Shown here piece after piece: positions 1-7,038 of a stretch of DNA of 64,000 bases; position 1 is the stretch's first letter; each line of letters opens with the position of its first letter. The notes beneath the pieces were generated by a model. That model did no database searches, was not told where the DNA came from, and saw only the letters and a list, made by a program, of their open reading frames with translations. Made by a program: the position numbers and the translations under genes. This stretch comes from Flavobacteriales bacterium (GTDB lineage Bacteria > Bacteroidota > Bacteroidia > Flavobacteriales_D > Crocinitomicaceae). The DNA lies in assembly GCA_947449575.1 (NCBI GenBank), contig CANFRV010000014.1, forward strand, positions 1 through 64,000. Reading direction: 5' to 3'.

Positions 1-137
1 CGCTTGGACTTTTGACGTTCTGGTGTGAACTTATTTCCGATTTCATTTTCTGACCTCTTTTGAAGGAGGTCAAAATAAAATCAGAATAACTTCCTCAGAG
101 TTTACTCGTTTTTTTTACTATTTGTCGCATTTACTAA

Positions 138-1103
138 TTGAACTTACTGACTATTAAATCTGAAACAACCATTGGTAAGGCAAAAATTACAGAAGATTTT
201 AATAAACCACTTTATACTGCAAAACTTGTTGCAAATGCTGCTTTTAATATGAAAGATTATAAAGATGGTGATGAAAATTACAATGCAGTAATAGGTGAAC
301 AATCTAAAACAATTGTTGCTTCGCCTAAAATTATGGTGATACCCAAAAAAATAGATCCGTCTAAATATGTTAATGGGGAATATCAACTAACCAAAGAGGA
401 AAAAATGCTGATTGCGGCATTTAAAAACAAATTTGAGGACAACAAGTTTACAACTTATGGTTTTGAATCAAGTTTAAAATCTGTGCTTGAAAACAGACAG
501 TTCAATGACAATGTTCAAGACGATATAAAATCCAAAATATTGGAATCATCAGGTATGGATTTTTTTGTGGAATATGAAAATCTTGACCAAAACAACACAA
601 AATGCGATAAAGTATTTGATTTCAAAATTAGAAACTATTCAACTGGGGAAGATGTTGCATCAGATGTAAAAAACCTAAATAGCTGTGGGAGCCCGGAGGA
701 TTATAAAAGTTTTGCATCTGCAATTTTAAATGCAGGAGCAATATCGAAAATCAATACCCAATTCTCCTCCCTTTTAAGTAATGGACGTAAAGTCAGTGTT
801 ATTTTCACTATAGCTAATTCCTCTCAAGCAACCTTTAACAAAGACTATAATGGTATTAAACTTAAAGATCATATTGAAAACTGTTTACAGGGTTTAGCTT
901 TTAATGGAAATTTAGATATAGAAGGTGTTGTGAATTTGAGAATGGAAACGAGTGTAAACATTCCTATATTAAATGAGAACACCGGAAAATCATATACTAC
1001 CAACACATTTTCAGAAGATATTATTAGCTATTTAAAAAAGAATGCCAACGTGGAATGTGAGAGCTCTGTAAGCAAGCAAATTGTAAATATTAAAATTAAA
1101 TAA
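138..1103 (+). CDS. DUF6175-like protein, probably 5'-truncated
   Basis: The product is about 321 residues and resembles the Bacteroidota DUF6175 family, whose function is unknown. A PKIMVIP motif at residues 63-69 starts the recognisable domain. The later blocks (FSSLLSNGRKVSVIF, and a C-terminal strand-helix segment ending in SYLKKNANVECES) follow the layout I remember for DUF6175. The frame opens with TTG directly after an in-frame TAA at 135-137. No signal peptide is visible, and the first ATG lies at residue 38, inside the sequence. The native N-terminus, which should carry a secretion signal, therefore seems to be missing or in another frame. The gene is 4 bp ahead of the exported protein at 1108, so the two probably act together at the cell envelope. 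The family call is from memory of its pattern and needs a profile search. Confidence 0.6.
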   Translation: MNLLTIKSETTIGKAKITEDFNKPLYTAKLVANAAFNMKDYKDGDENYNAVIGEQSKTIVASPKIMVIPKKIDPSKYVNGEYQLTKEEKMLIAAFKNKFEDNKFTTYGFESSLKSVLENRQFNDNVQDDIKSKILESSGMDFFVEYENLDQNNTKCDKVFDFKIRNYSTGEDVASDVKNLNSCGSPEDYKSFASAILNAGAISKINTQFSSLLSNGRKVSVIFTIANSSQATFNKDYNGIKLKDHIENCLQGLAFNGNLDIEGVVNLRMETSVNIPILNENTGKSYTTNTFSEDIISYLKKNANVECESSVSKQIVNIKIK

Positions 1104-1107
1104 GGCT

Positions 1108-2214
1108 ATGAAACGTATATTTATTTTTTCATTATTGATTTTAATAAATCAAATCGCTGTTGCTCAAACTCCAAGTTTCTTTTTGGTAAATCTTGCTGTA
1201 GAAGAAACATCGTTGTTAAACCAATCACAAAATGACAATAGCAAAGAGTTATTATTCAAAAAACTAACTAATATCTGCAACAAAGTCGATGGTGTAATCA
1301 TTGATGAGTTTTCTGACTATTACTTGGTCTGTGATATTTATTCCTCGCAATCGCAGACATCTAATGCGGGTTACTTACCTGTTGGGTCATATAAAATGAA
1401 TTTAAAACTCAAATTGATTTATAAGTCAGGTGGTAAAGCATTCAAAGAACTTAATTTCTCAAAGGATTATGCTGTAAATACTGATGTTGAAGCAGCTAAG
1501 TTACTAATTAATGACTTTTCATTTTCAGAAACAGATCTAAATGATTTTTTCAATGAGGGGAATAAGAAGATGAAGAATTTCTTTAGTGAAAATTGCAATT
1601 CAGTTCTAGAGTCAGCAAAAAAATACCAGAAAATTGGTGAACCTGAAAAAGCACTTGCTATTTGTTTATCAATTCCTACAGATGTTCCTTGTTATAAAAA
1701 TATATCTGGCCTAATTAAAGATTTATACACGTCTTTATCATATAAATCTGACTATACTATTTTTCTTAGAGCCCAAGAATTTGTCTCAAATGGCGATTAT
1801 GAAAGTGCCTTTTCAACACTTAATGAAATAAGTATTTACTCTCAGTTTCATAATCAATCACAGGCATTAGGAAATAAGATCAATGATTTTATTTTCAATG
1901 AAAAAGAACTTCAAAAAAAGAAGGAAGTTGCAGAATCGGAAAATGATTTGAAAAAAACAGAGATTGAGTTACAGCAAAAACGAAACGAATTGCAAGAGAG
2001 TATTAATCAAACAAATATTGAAATTGCTAATCAAAAAAATGAATCAGATCTTCAAATATCCATTCAAAAGCAAGAAAAACAAAAAGAGATGAAAGCTATG
2101 GAATTTGAATCTCAAGAAAGGAAGGAAATGATAAAAACAGCAGGAAGCTTACTGAACTCATACATAAACAGACCACAACCGCCGAAGAATACAAATTTTT
2201 ACATTATAAAGTAA
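1108..2214 (+). CDS. Exported protein with C-terminal coiled coil
   Basis: The product is 368 residues. A clear signal peptide covers residues 1-19, with cleavage expected after AVA. The N-terminal half holds a globular domain (about residues 20-180), possibly followed by helical repeats around residues 165-255. Residues 263-340 are rich in K, E and Q with heptad spacing and predict a long coiled coil. A short proline-containing tail ends in FYIIK. I do not recognise a named family. The gene sits 4 bp behind the DUF6175-like gene, so a two-gene operon is likely, and both products would belong to the periplasm or outer membrane. It is the last gene before the repeat-rich array that starts at 2221. 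Confidence 0.75.
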   Translation: MKRIFIFSLLILINQIAVAQTPSFFLVNLAVEETSLLNQSQNDNSKELLFKKLTNICNKVDGVIIDEFSDYYLVCDIYSSQSQTSNAGYLPVGSYKMNLKLKLIYKSGGKAFKELNFSKDYAVNTDVEAAKLLINDFSFSETDLNDFFNEGNKKMKNFFSENCNSVLESAKKYQKIGEPEKALAICLSIPTDVPCYKNISGLIKDLYTSLSYKSDYTIFLRAQEFVSNGDYESAFSTLNEISIYSQFHNQSQALGNKINDFIFNEKELQKKKEVAESENDLKKTEIELQQKRNELQESINQTNIEIANQKNESDLQISIQKQEKQKEMKAMEFESQERKEMIKTAGSLLNSYINRPQPPKNTNFYIIK

Positions 2215-2220
2215 CCGGCC

Positions 2221-2350
2221 TATAACAGCACACACCAGAAAAGCCAAGCATTTCGGGAGTTTGAGGCATTCGTTTTTCTTGTTATATTCGTCTAATCTAA
2301 AGCATTCCGTTCACCTCATTTGGCTCTTCAGGTGTGTGCGGCACGTTATT
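2221..2350 (+). repeat. Large imperfect inverted repeat, attC-like in form
   Basis: ATAAC at 2222-2226 pairs with GTTAT at 2345-2349. Inside these, GCACACACC at 2228-2236 and the following AGCCAA pair with TTGGCT and GGTGTGTGC at 2320-2339, giving about 18 of 20 matches per arm. The spacers between outer and inner arms are unequal (1 and 5 bases) and the loop is about 70 bases. This two-box stem with offset spacers is the general shape of an integron attC site, but the outer boxes do not match the canonical RYYYAAC/GTTRRRY core. It lies just after a coding stop, where a cassette recombination site would be expected. No integrase gene is visible in the window. Confidence 0.55.
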
Positions 2351-2380
2351 ACAAACCGCTTGAGTTCAAGCTTCGGGCCG

Positions 2381-2439
2381 GGGGAAATCGAAAAAGCTTA
2401 TAAATTTTGCTTCGATTTAAGTTCACGGAGGACAACAAC
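2381..2439 (+). repeat. Dispersed short repeat family R2, copy 1
   Basis: The segment starts with GGGGAAATCGA, contains AAATCGAA facing TTCGATTT as an 8-bp inverted repeat (interior about 18 bases), and ends in a TTCACGGAGGACAACAAC-like stretch. Related segments occur at 21096-21147 and 23295-23340, also just after or between genes. A hairpin-forming GCTTGA/TCAAGC palindrome lies just upstream at about 2358-2371. No coding capacity is credible here. The function is unknown; it may be a transcript-end structure or the edge of a mobile unit. Confidence 0.45.
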
Positions 2440-2637
2440 TAAAAATGTATTTAAATTATAAATCTAAATTTCAAAAAGAAAAAATAAAAGGAAAATTTTA
2501 GATAGCAAGGTCTTAAAAAAACTAAAGCCAGTTTCATCACCAGCATAAATCTGGGAGAGGAGGCACTGGCATCACATTACAAAGCTAAAACAAAAATTAA
2601 ATATTTACAACTTTTTTTTATCTTTGGTATTGAAATT

Positions 2638-2712
2638 ATGACAGAGCAACAATACAAATATTTTTTATCTACACCAAGATTCAACACTTACCTAAAAGTC
2701 TCTAGCAAATAA
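2638..2712 (+). pseudogene. Remnant of an Abi-like gene (first 24 codons)
   Basis: An ATG at 2638 opens 24 codons (MTEQQYKYFLSTPRFNTYLK...) and stops at 2710-2712, six bases before mobile-element copy C begins. The 'STPR(L/F)..YL' pattern near the N-terminus is what I recall from Abi-family abortive-infection proteins. A good -7 box (TATCTTTG, 2619-2626) lies 11 bases upstream, but no clear -33 box is seen. The simplest reading is an Abi-like gene cut off by insertion of the element or by recombination, leaving its promoter and leader. With so few residues the family call is tentative. Confidence 0.35.
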
Positions 2713-2717
2713 CATTT

Positions 2718-2917
2718 AGCGAACTAGCAGAAAAAATCCAAAAAAAAGAGTCCCATACGTGGACATTTTTTGTTAGTTTATATTGACCGATTGGTTTATA
2801 CTCATAGGTGCTAAAGCGCCTGATTTCTCTTACATAAATAGAAGGAATTTGTAGGTAGCTACTAAACTTTAAGTGCTATATTTATGAGCTGATTAGTGTT
2901 GGTTTTTTCACAGACTG
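2718..2917 (+). mobile_element. MITE-like element, copy C
   Basis: This 200-bp unit is nearly identical to 6185-6384 (copy D). Its left end, AGCGAACTAGCAG followed by an A-rich tract, and its right end, GTTGGTTTTTTCACAGACTG, share GAAAAAACCAA in opposite orientation, consistent with degenerate terminal inverted repeats. The right 60 bp (ATATTTATGAxCTGATTAG...) is common to all six copies in the window. It ends 78 bp upstream of the toxin-antitoxin module at 2996. It has no ORF. Copy E carries an IS1182-type transposase fragment on the minus strand, so I infer these are non-autonomous derivatives of such an element. Confidence 0.65.
2740..2771. terminator. Bidirectional hairpin terminator inside copy C
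   Basis: An A-run followed by GAGTCC, a seven-base loop, GGAC and a T-run forms a stem that could terminate transcription in either direction. The same structure in copy D (6207-6238) is cleaner, with AGTCC/GGACT and seven T residues. It would insulate the modules on either side of the element. Confidence 0.5.
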
Positions 2918-2959
2918 CCGTTAGGTGCCATTGCATAACCCAAAAAAACATCGTAGAAA

Positions 2960-2991
2960 TTTGGATAAAGTAAACTAATTAGTTAACTTTG
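2960..2991 (+). promoter_or_regulatory. Bacteroidota-type promoter for the toxin-antitoxin module
   Basis: TTTGG at 2960-2964 and TAACTTTG at 2984-2991 match the Bacteroidota -33 (TTTG) and -7 (TAnnTTTG) boxes with a 19-20 base spacer. Transcription would start at about 2994-2998, essentially at the GTG start codon at 2996, so the message may be leaderless. The promoter lies outside element C, in the module itself. Confidence 0.6.
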
Positions 2992-2995
2992 TTTT

Positions 2996-3343
2996 GTGGC
3001 AAGAGAAATCATTTTTTTCGGGGACAATGTAATTGACTTTTATAAATCTCAAGAATTAAAAGTTCAGTTGAAAATTGAATATGTTTTGGATCTAGTTCGC
3101 TTTGAAAGGCAAGTGCCAATCAAATTCTATAAAAAATTGGAAAGTACGAATGGGCTTTATGAAGTGAGAATAATTACATCTCAAAAAAGCATTCGAATTC
3201 TTTGTTTTCAGGATGAAGGAACATTGGTGGTTTTGACGAACGCGTTCGTTAAGAAAACGCAAAAGACTCCTAAAAATGAAATCAAACTTGCTGAGAATAT
3301 AAAAACGGAATATTTAAAACAGAAAGAAGATGAAAAACGTTAA
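2996..3343 (+). CDS. RelE/HigB-type toxin of a type II toxin-antitoxin pair
   Basis: The product is 115 residues. The pattern REIIFF...FYKKLES.NGLYEVRI...IRILCF is the RelE/HigB (phage-derived Gp49-like) fold, whose members are ribosome-dependent mRNA interferases. The start is GTG, chosen because the conserved REI strand begins two residues later and no upstream start exists. It overlaps the antitoxin gene by 14 bp and precedes it, the toxin-first order typical of HigBA. The C-terminus is lysine/glutamate rich (EYLKQKEDEKR). The module lies between element copies C and A, like a self-contained cargo unit. The molecular activity is inferred from family only. Confidence 0.85.
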   Translation: MAREIIFFGDNVIDFYKSQELKVQLKIEYVLDLVRFERQVPIKFYKKLESTNGLYEVRIITSQKSIRILCFQDEGTLVVLTNAFVKKTQKTPKNEIKLAENIKTEYLKQKEDEKR

Positions 3344-3620
3344 AACATTTGATCAACTCCTTGACGAGAAATACGGAAAAAAAGGAAACACTGAAAGAGA
3401 TCAGTTTGATGCGGATTCTCTTGCTTTTAGATTAGGCGTTATGCTAAAACAGGCGCGCGTTGAAGCGAACTTGACACAAGAAGAACTTGCCGAAAAAACC
3501 GGGACGAAAAAAAGTTATATTTCCAGAATAGAACGTGGATTAAGTGATATCCAAATTTCTACTTATTACAGGTTAATAGAACTTGGTCTAGGGAAGCATT
3601 TAAATATTTCAATTGGATAA
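3330..3620 (+). CDS. HigA-type Xre-family antitoxin
   Basis: The product is 96 residues with a helix-turn-helix of the Xre/Cro type at about residues 30-85 (LKQARVEANLTQEELAEKTG, then SYISRIERG). The N-terminal 28 residues (TFDQLLDEKYGKKG...) are the usual short extension before the DNA-binding domain in these antitoxins. It would neutralise the upstream toxin and repress the operon by binding near 2960-2991. It starts with ATG inside the toxin gene (14-bp overlap), so the two are translationally coupled. The stop codon is 12 bp before the start of element copy A. Confidence 0.85.
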   Translation: MKNVKTFDQLLDEKYGKKGNTERDQFDADSLAFRLGVMLKQARVEANLTQEELAEKTGTKKSYISRIERGLSDIQISTYYRLIELGLGKHLNISIG

Positions 3621-3631
3621 AAGGCATATAC

Positions 3632-3899
3632 TCGAATAGACGGTCCCGCCAGTCTCCTAGTGTTGCGGCCCTCGTATATGGCGGTTCACAAAATGATGGG
3701 TTTAGTTAAAAATAATCATCCAGCATCGATTGATAGCCTCTTCGTTTTAATCTCACGATGGTGATTACCTTCGGAGCTGCTTGGCGGTGTCGATTTCAAT
3801 AAATTCTTCCACGCTTCGCATCTGAATTTGTAGGTGGTTTTGATCCTTTTATTACTATATTTATGAACTGATTAGATTTGGTTTTTTCGCAGACTGACT
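3632..3899 (+). mobile_element. MITE-like element, copy A, with transposase N-terminal scrap
   Basis: The left part (GACGGTCCCGCCAGTCT and CTAGTG) is shared with copy B at 5319. The right end (TATTTATGAACTGATTAG...GTTTTTTCGCAGACTGAC) is shared with all copies. CAGTCT at 3650-3655 and AGACTG at 3891-3896 form a 6-bp terminal inverted repeat. On the minus strand, 3806-3833 encodes QIQMRSVEEF, matching the N-terminus of the transposase remnant in copy E, then runs into a stop. The unit fills the whole gap between 3621 and 3979 apart from its edges and ends about 80 bp before the serine hydrolase gene. Confidence 0.65.
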
Positions 3900-3979
3900 T
3901 TACAAGCAAGCCTGACAGGCCAAAAAACAACGACTAAACCTCTGACAATATTGACAGTCTAATTGTAAATTTTGACACA

Positions 3980-5290
3980 ATGAAAAAAATATTACTTCTA
4001 ACAATTATCAGCTTGACAAGTTTATTCCAAACGACAAAAGCACAAAGCCTTTATTTCCCTCCACTAAGTAGCACGGCTCCTTGGGACACTATTTCTCCAT
4101 CTTCATTGGGTTGGTGCTTAAACGAAATTGACACCTTATATGATTATTTGCAGCAACAAGACACCAAAGGTTTTATTGTCTTAAAAGACGGAAAAATAGT
4201 TTTAGAAAAATACTTTGGAACTTTTACAAAAGATAGTTTATGGTATTGGGCATCCGCAGGGAAGACAATTACTTCCTTTTTAGTAGGCAAAGCACAAGAA
4301 GAAAATTATTTATCCATAACAGACACTTCATCCACATATTTAAGTGCAGGCTGGACAAATTGTTCAAGTACTCAAGAAGACAAAATCAAAATCAGAAATC
4401 AACTTACAATGACATCGGGACTTGACGATGATATAGCTGACAATCATTGCACCATTGACACTTGTTTAAACTATTTAGCTGACGCTGGCACACGTTGGGC
4501 ATATCACAATGCACCTTACACTCTTTTAGAAAGTGTTTTGACAACTGCAACTGCTCAACCTATTAATACATACACTTACAATAAACTAAAATTAAAAACT
4601 GGAATGACTGGGGCTTGGACTTTTGTTGATTACGATAATGTGTTCTTTAGCAAAGTAAGAAGTATGGCTCGCTTTGGTTTATTGATGCAAAATAACTGTA
4701 TTTGGAATACTGATACTTTATTATACGATACAACATACATCAACCAAATGACAAATACTTCACAAAGCCTTAATTTATCTTATGGTTATTTATGGTGGCT
4801 GAACGGTAAATCTTCTTACATGGTCCCAACTTCTCAAGTAGTTTTTTCGGGATCATATGCTCCCGCTGCTCCTACTGATATGTTTGCAGGACTTGGGAAA
4901 AACGGACAAATAGTAAGCATTTCCAAAAGTGCAGGTTTAGTAGTAATTAGAATGGGTAATCAAGTAAGTAGTGGAGAAGTTCCAACACAATTTTGCAACA
5001 GCATCTGGGAAAAGTTAAATGCTGTAATGTGCAACGGAACATCAATCAACGAAACTAATTCGAAAACAAAGGAAATCTCTATTTTTCCAAATCCTGCAAA
5101 TACCGAAATAAATATTGTCTTGCCTGCAAACGAAAATGCTCAAATTGAAATTTCAAATGCAATGGGTCAAGTTATCATTAAAGACCAAAACAAAAATACA
5201 ATTGACATATCTAATTTGACAAACGGTTTATACTTTATTTCAGTAAAACAAGGAAAACAAAGCTACACACAAAAACTAATCAAGCAGTAA
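3980..5290 (+). CDS. Secreted serine hydrolase (beta-lactamase/PBP4-like) with T9SS sorting domain
   Basis: The product is 436 residues: a signal peptide at 1-21 (cleavage near TKA-QS), a class C beta-lactamase-type domain at about 35-345, and a C-terminal Por secretion domain from about residue 365 (ISIFPNPANTEI...GLYFISVKQG...QKLIKQ). S92-A-G-K95 is the SxxK nucleophile and general base motif; YHN near residue 175 fits the YxN motif. These enzymes act on esters, D-amino-acid peptides or beta-lactams; the substrate here is unknown. The protein should leave the cell by type IX secretion and stay on the surface or be released. It is alone between element copies A and B, in the same orientation as the other modules. 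Confidence 0.85.
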   Translation: MKKILLLTIISLTSLFQTTKAQSLYFPPLSSTAPWDTISPSSLGWCLNEIDTLYDYLQQQDTKGFIVLKDGKIVLEKYFGTFTKDSLWYWASAGKTITSFLVGKAQEENYLSITDTSSTYLSAGWTNCSSTQEDKIKIRNQLTMTSGLDDDIADNHCTIDTCLNYLADAGTRWAYHNAPYTLLESVLTTATAQPINTYTYNKLKLKTGMTGAWTFVDYDNVFFSKVRSMARFGLLMQNNCIWNTDTLLYDTTYINQMTNTSQSLNLSYGYLWWLNGKSSYMVPTSQVVFSGSYAPAAPTDMFAGLGKNGQIVSISKSAGLVVIRMGNQVSSGEVPTQFCNSIWEKLNAVMCNGTSINETNSKTKEISIFPNPANTEINIVLPANENAQIEISNAMGQVIIKDQNKNTIDISNLTNGLYFISVKQGKQSYTQKLIKQ

Positions 5291-5318
5291 TGACAACGGA
5301 CAGAACGCCAGCTGGTAA

Positions 5319-5484
5319 TCGAGTAGACGGTCCCGCCAGTCTTCTAGTGGGATGTGCCTCTCACACCTAAATAACTCATAATTATGGATGTACCTTACAT
5401 AAATACACAGGATTTGAAGGTAGTTTTAATCCTTTTATTACTATATTTATAAACTCATTAGTGTTGGTTTTTTCACAGACTGAC
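5319..5484 (+). mobile_element. MITE-like element, copy B
   Basis: The left end repeats the GACGGTCCCGCCAGTCT and CTAGTG block of copy A, and the right end repeats TAATCCTTTTATTACTATAT...GTTTTTTCACAGACTGAC. CAGTCT at 5337-5342 faces AGACTG at 5477-5482. It is about 100 bp shorter than copy A in the middle. The CTAAATAACTCATAATTATGGAT segment matches the region around the transposase start codon in copy E, on the opposite strand. It ends 76 bp before the PIN gene. Confidence 0.65.
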
Positions 5485-5560
5485 GTTGTGCGCACGAATA
5501 AAACACATCGTTTTGAATATCGTGAATTTATTCGTAAATTCGGTTTAACTTTTAAGAATA

Positions 5561-6022
5561 ATGAAACAGAGGATATATTTTGACACTTCAGTTTTCGGTG
5601 GCGTATTCGACAGCGAATTTGACGAGCCGACTTTACAACTTTTCGAGCGGGTTAAGCTCGGGAAAATTATTTGTGTATACTCCGACCTGACTGAAACAGA
5701 ACTTGTGAAAGCTCCAAAAAACGTTAGAGAATACTTTAAATCATTGCCGAAGAATTACTTAGAAAGAGTTGAAGTTGATAATGACATTTTAACTTTAGCG
5801 ACTAAATACATCGATGAAAAAGTTGTTGGACAGACTAGTTTCGACGACTGTCTTCACATTGCAACCGCCACTATTCATAAAGCAGACATTTTAGCAAGTT
5901 GGAATTTTAAACACATTGTTAATGTTTATAGAATTCGTGGGTACAACTCCATTAACTTAAGAATGAATTATACATCTCTCGAAATCCGTTCACCCAAAGA
6001 AATTGCTGAATATGAAGACTAA
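5561..6022 (+). CDS. PIN-domain (VapC-like) toxin
   Basis: The product is 153 residues. The acidic residues of a PIN ribonuclease are in place: D8 in YFDTS, E47 in LTETEL, D95/D96 in SFDDCLHIATA, and N115 in WNFKH. This argues for an active metal-dependent RNase that cuts RNA (tRNA or rRNA in related VapC toxins). A near-consensus -7 box (TAACTTTT, 5546-5553) lies just upstream. The 3' end overlaps by 11 bp a 51-codon gene on the same strand that I take as its partner. The toxin-first order and the bracketing by element copies B and D match the other accessory modules. Confidence 0.85.
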   Translation: MKQRIYFDTSVFGGVFDSEFDEPTLQLFERVKLGKIICVYSDLTETELVKAPKNVREYFKSLPKNYLERVEVDNDILTLATKYIDEKVVGQTSFDDCLHIATATIHKADILASWNFKHIVNVYRIRGYNSINLRMNYTSLEIRSPKEIAEYED

Positions 6023-6167
6023 AAAAGAAATCAAAGAAAAAGAGTTTGATACAGTTACGACTTTTAGAAAAATTAAAGAACAAATCTCAAATGACTTGGC
6101 AGGTAAATCTTTCGAACAAATTAAGGAATATTTACGTGTCAATAGTTTGAAACTTAACGCTAAGTAG
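6012..6167 (+). CDS. Small partner protein (putative antitoxin) of the PIN toxin
   Basis: ATG at 6012 opens 51 codons that overlap the PIN gene by 11 bp. The product is short, lysine/glutamate rich and helical (KEIKEKEFDTVTTFRKIKEQIS...FEQIKEYLRVNS). Genes of this size and composition directly follow PIN genes of this type in Bacteroidota as I recall them. The translational overlap, size and charge support an antitoxin role. It has no recognisable DNA-binding motif, so autorepression is not evident. It stops 17 bp before element copy D. Confidence 0.65.
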   Translation: MKTKKEIKEKEFDTVTTFRKIKEQISNDLAGKSFEQIKEYLRVNSLKLNAK

Positions 6168-6184
6168 CGCAGCCACTGCCGTTC

Positions 6185-6384
6185 AGCGAACTAGCAGGAA
6201 AAAACCAAAAAAAAGAGTCCCATACGTGGACTTTTTTTGTTCGTTTATATTGACCGATTGGTTTATACTCATAGGTACTAAAGCGCCTGATTTCTCTTAC
6301 ATAAATAGAAGGAATTTGTAGGTGGTTACTAAACTTTTAGTGCTATATTTATGTACCGATTAGTGATGGTTTTTTTCACAGTCT
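6185..6384 (+). mobile_element. MITE-like element, copy D
   Basis: This is nearly identical to copy C over about 200 bp, including the A-rich left end, the AGTCC/GGACT hairpin, the GACCGATTGGTTTATACTCA block and the right end. The right terminus differs slightly (CACAGTCT instead of CACAGACTG). It ends 44 bp before the AlkB-like gene. CTTAACGCTAAG, a small palindrome, lies just outside its left end (6152-6163). Confidence 0.65.
6207..6238. terminator. Bidirectional hairpin terminator inside copy D
   Basis: Eight A residues, GAGTCC, a seven-base loop, GGAC and a run of seven T residues form a symmetrical hairpin able to end transcription from either side. It lies 40 bp after the putative antitoxin gene and 190 bp before the AlkB-like gene. 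Confidence 0.55.
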
Positions 6385-6428
6385 ACCTTTATGGAAGGCA
6401 CCTAAGCTTTTAGAAATTATATAAAAAT

Positions 6429-7037
6429 ATGGATTTATTCAATAGCGAAATAGACTATTCAAAAAATGTATTACCAAAAGATGGTATTGTAAATTACTAT
6501 GGAAAGTTACTCACTAATCAAGATGCCAATCGCTATTTCAACTGTTTAATGAGCACCATCGAATGGAAAAATGACCAAGCAATAATCTATGGAAAACTAC
6601 TAATTACCAAACGAAAAGTAGCTTGGTATGGCGATACCGATTTTGAATACACCTATTCTAACACCACTAAACGAGCTTTACCTTGGACAAGAGAATTATT
6701 AGAATTAAAATTAATTGCCGAAGAAAAAACAGGCGATAAATTCAATTCCTGCTTGCTTAACTTATACCACAATGGCGATGAAGGAATGGCTTGGCACAGC
6801 GATGCAGAAAAAAATTTAAAGAAAAATGGAGCAATTGGTTCGTTAAGTTTGGGAGCAGAACGCAAATTTACATTCAAGCACAAGGAAACAAAAGAAACCA
6901 TTTCAATACTCTTAGAAGACGGTAGCTTATTGGTAATGAAAGACAAAACACAAAGCAATTGGCTACACAGACTTCCTCCAACAAAACTCATAGACAAACC
7001 CAGAATAAACCTAACATTCAGGACAATTGAATTGTAA
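6429..7037 (+). CDS. AlkB-family 2-oxoglutarate/Fe(II) dioxygenase
   Basis: The product is 202 residues, the usual length for short AlkB homologues. The iron ligands H123-x-D125 (WHSD) and H180 (NWLH) and the 2-oxoglutarate-binding arginines R192 and R198 (PRINLTFR) are all present, so the enzyme should be active. Family members remove alkyl groups from damaged bases (1-methyladenine, 3-methylcytosine) by oxidative demethylation. The preceding LYHNGDEGMAWHSD segment is the typical active-site strand. The esterase gene starts 1 bp after its stop, so the two are co-transcribed, although their functions are not obviously related. Confidence 0.9.
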   Translation: MDLFNSEIDYSKNVLPKDGIVNYYGKLLTNQDANRYFNCLMSTIEWKNDQAIIYGKLLITKRKVAWYGDTDFEYTYSNTTKRALPWTRELLELKLIAEEKTGDKFNSCLLNLYHNGDEGMAWHSDAEKNLKKNGAIGSLSLGAERKFTFKHKETKETISILLEDGSLLVMKDKTQSNWLHRLPPTKLIDKPRINLTFRTIEL

Positions 7038-7038
7038 A

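Noticed and set aside
1-75. Minus-strand open frame reading ...SENEIGNKFTPERQKSK to the left edge, and a TGACCTC/GAGGTCA inverted repeat at 51-72.
   Set aside because: Only about 25 codons with no start codon are visible. It could be the end or start of a gene outside the window, but nothing supports a call.
2261-2461. Plus-strand open frame of 66 codons.
   Set aside because: It runs through the inverted repeat and the R2 repeat, has biased composition and no recognisable protein pattern.
6152-6200. Possible canonical attC site at the left of element D (ACTTAAC ... GTTCAGC).
   Set aside because: The left box fits RYYYAAC but the right box does not fit GTTRRRY, and the arms are too short.
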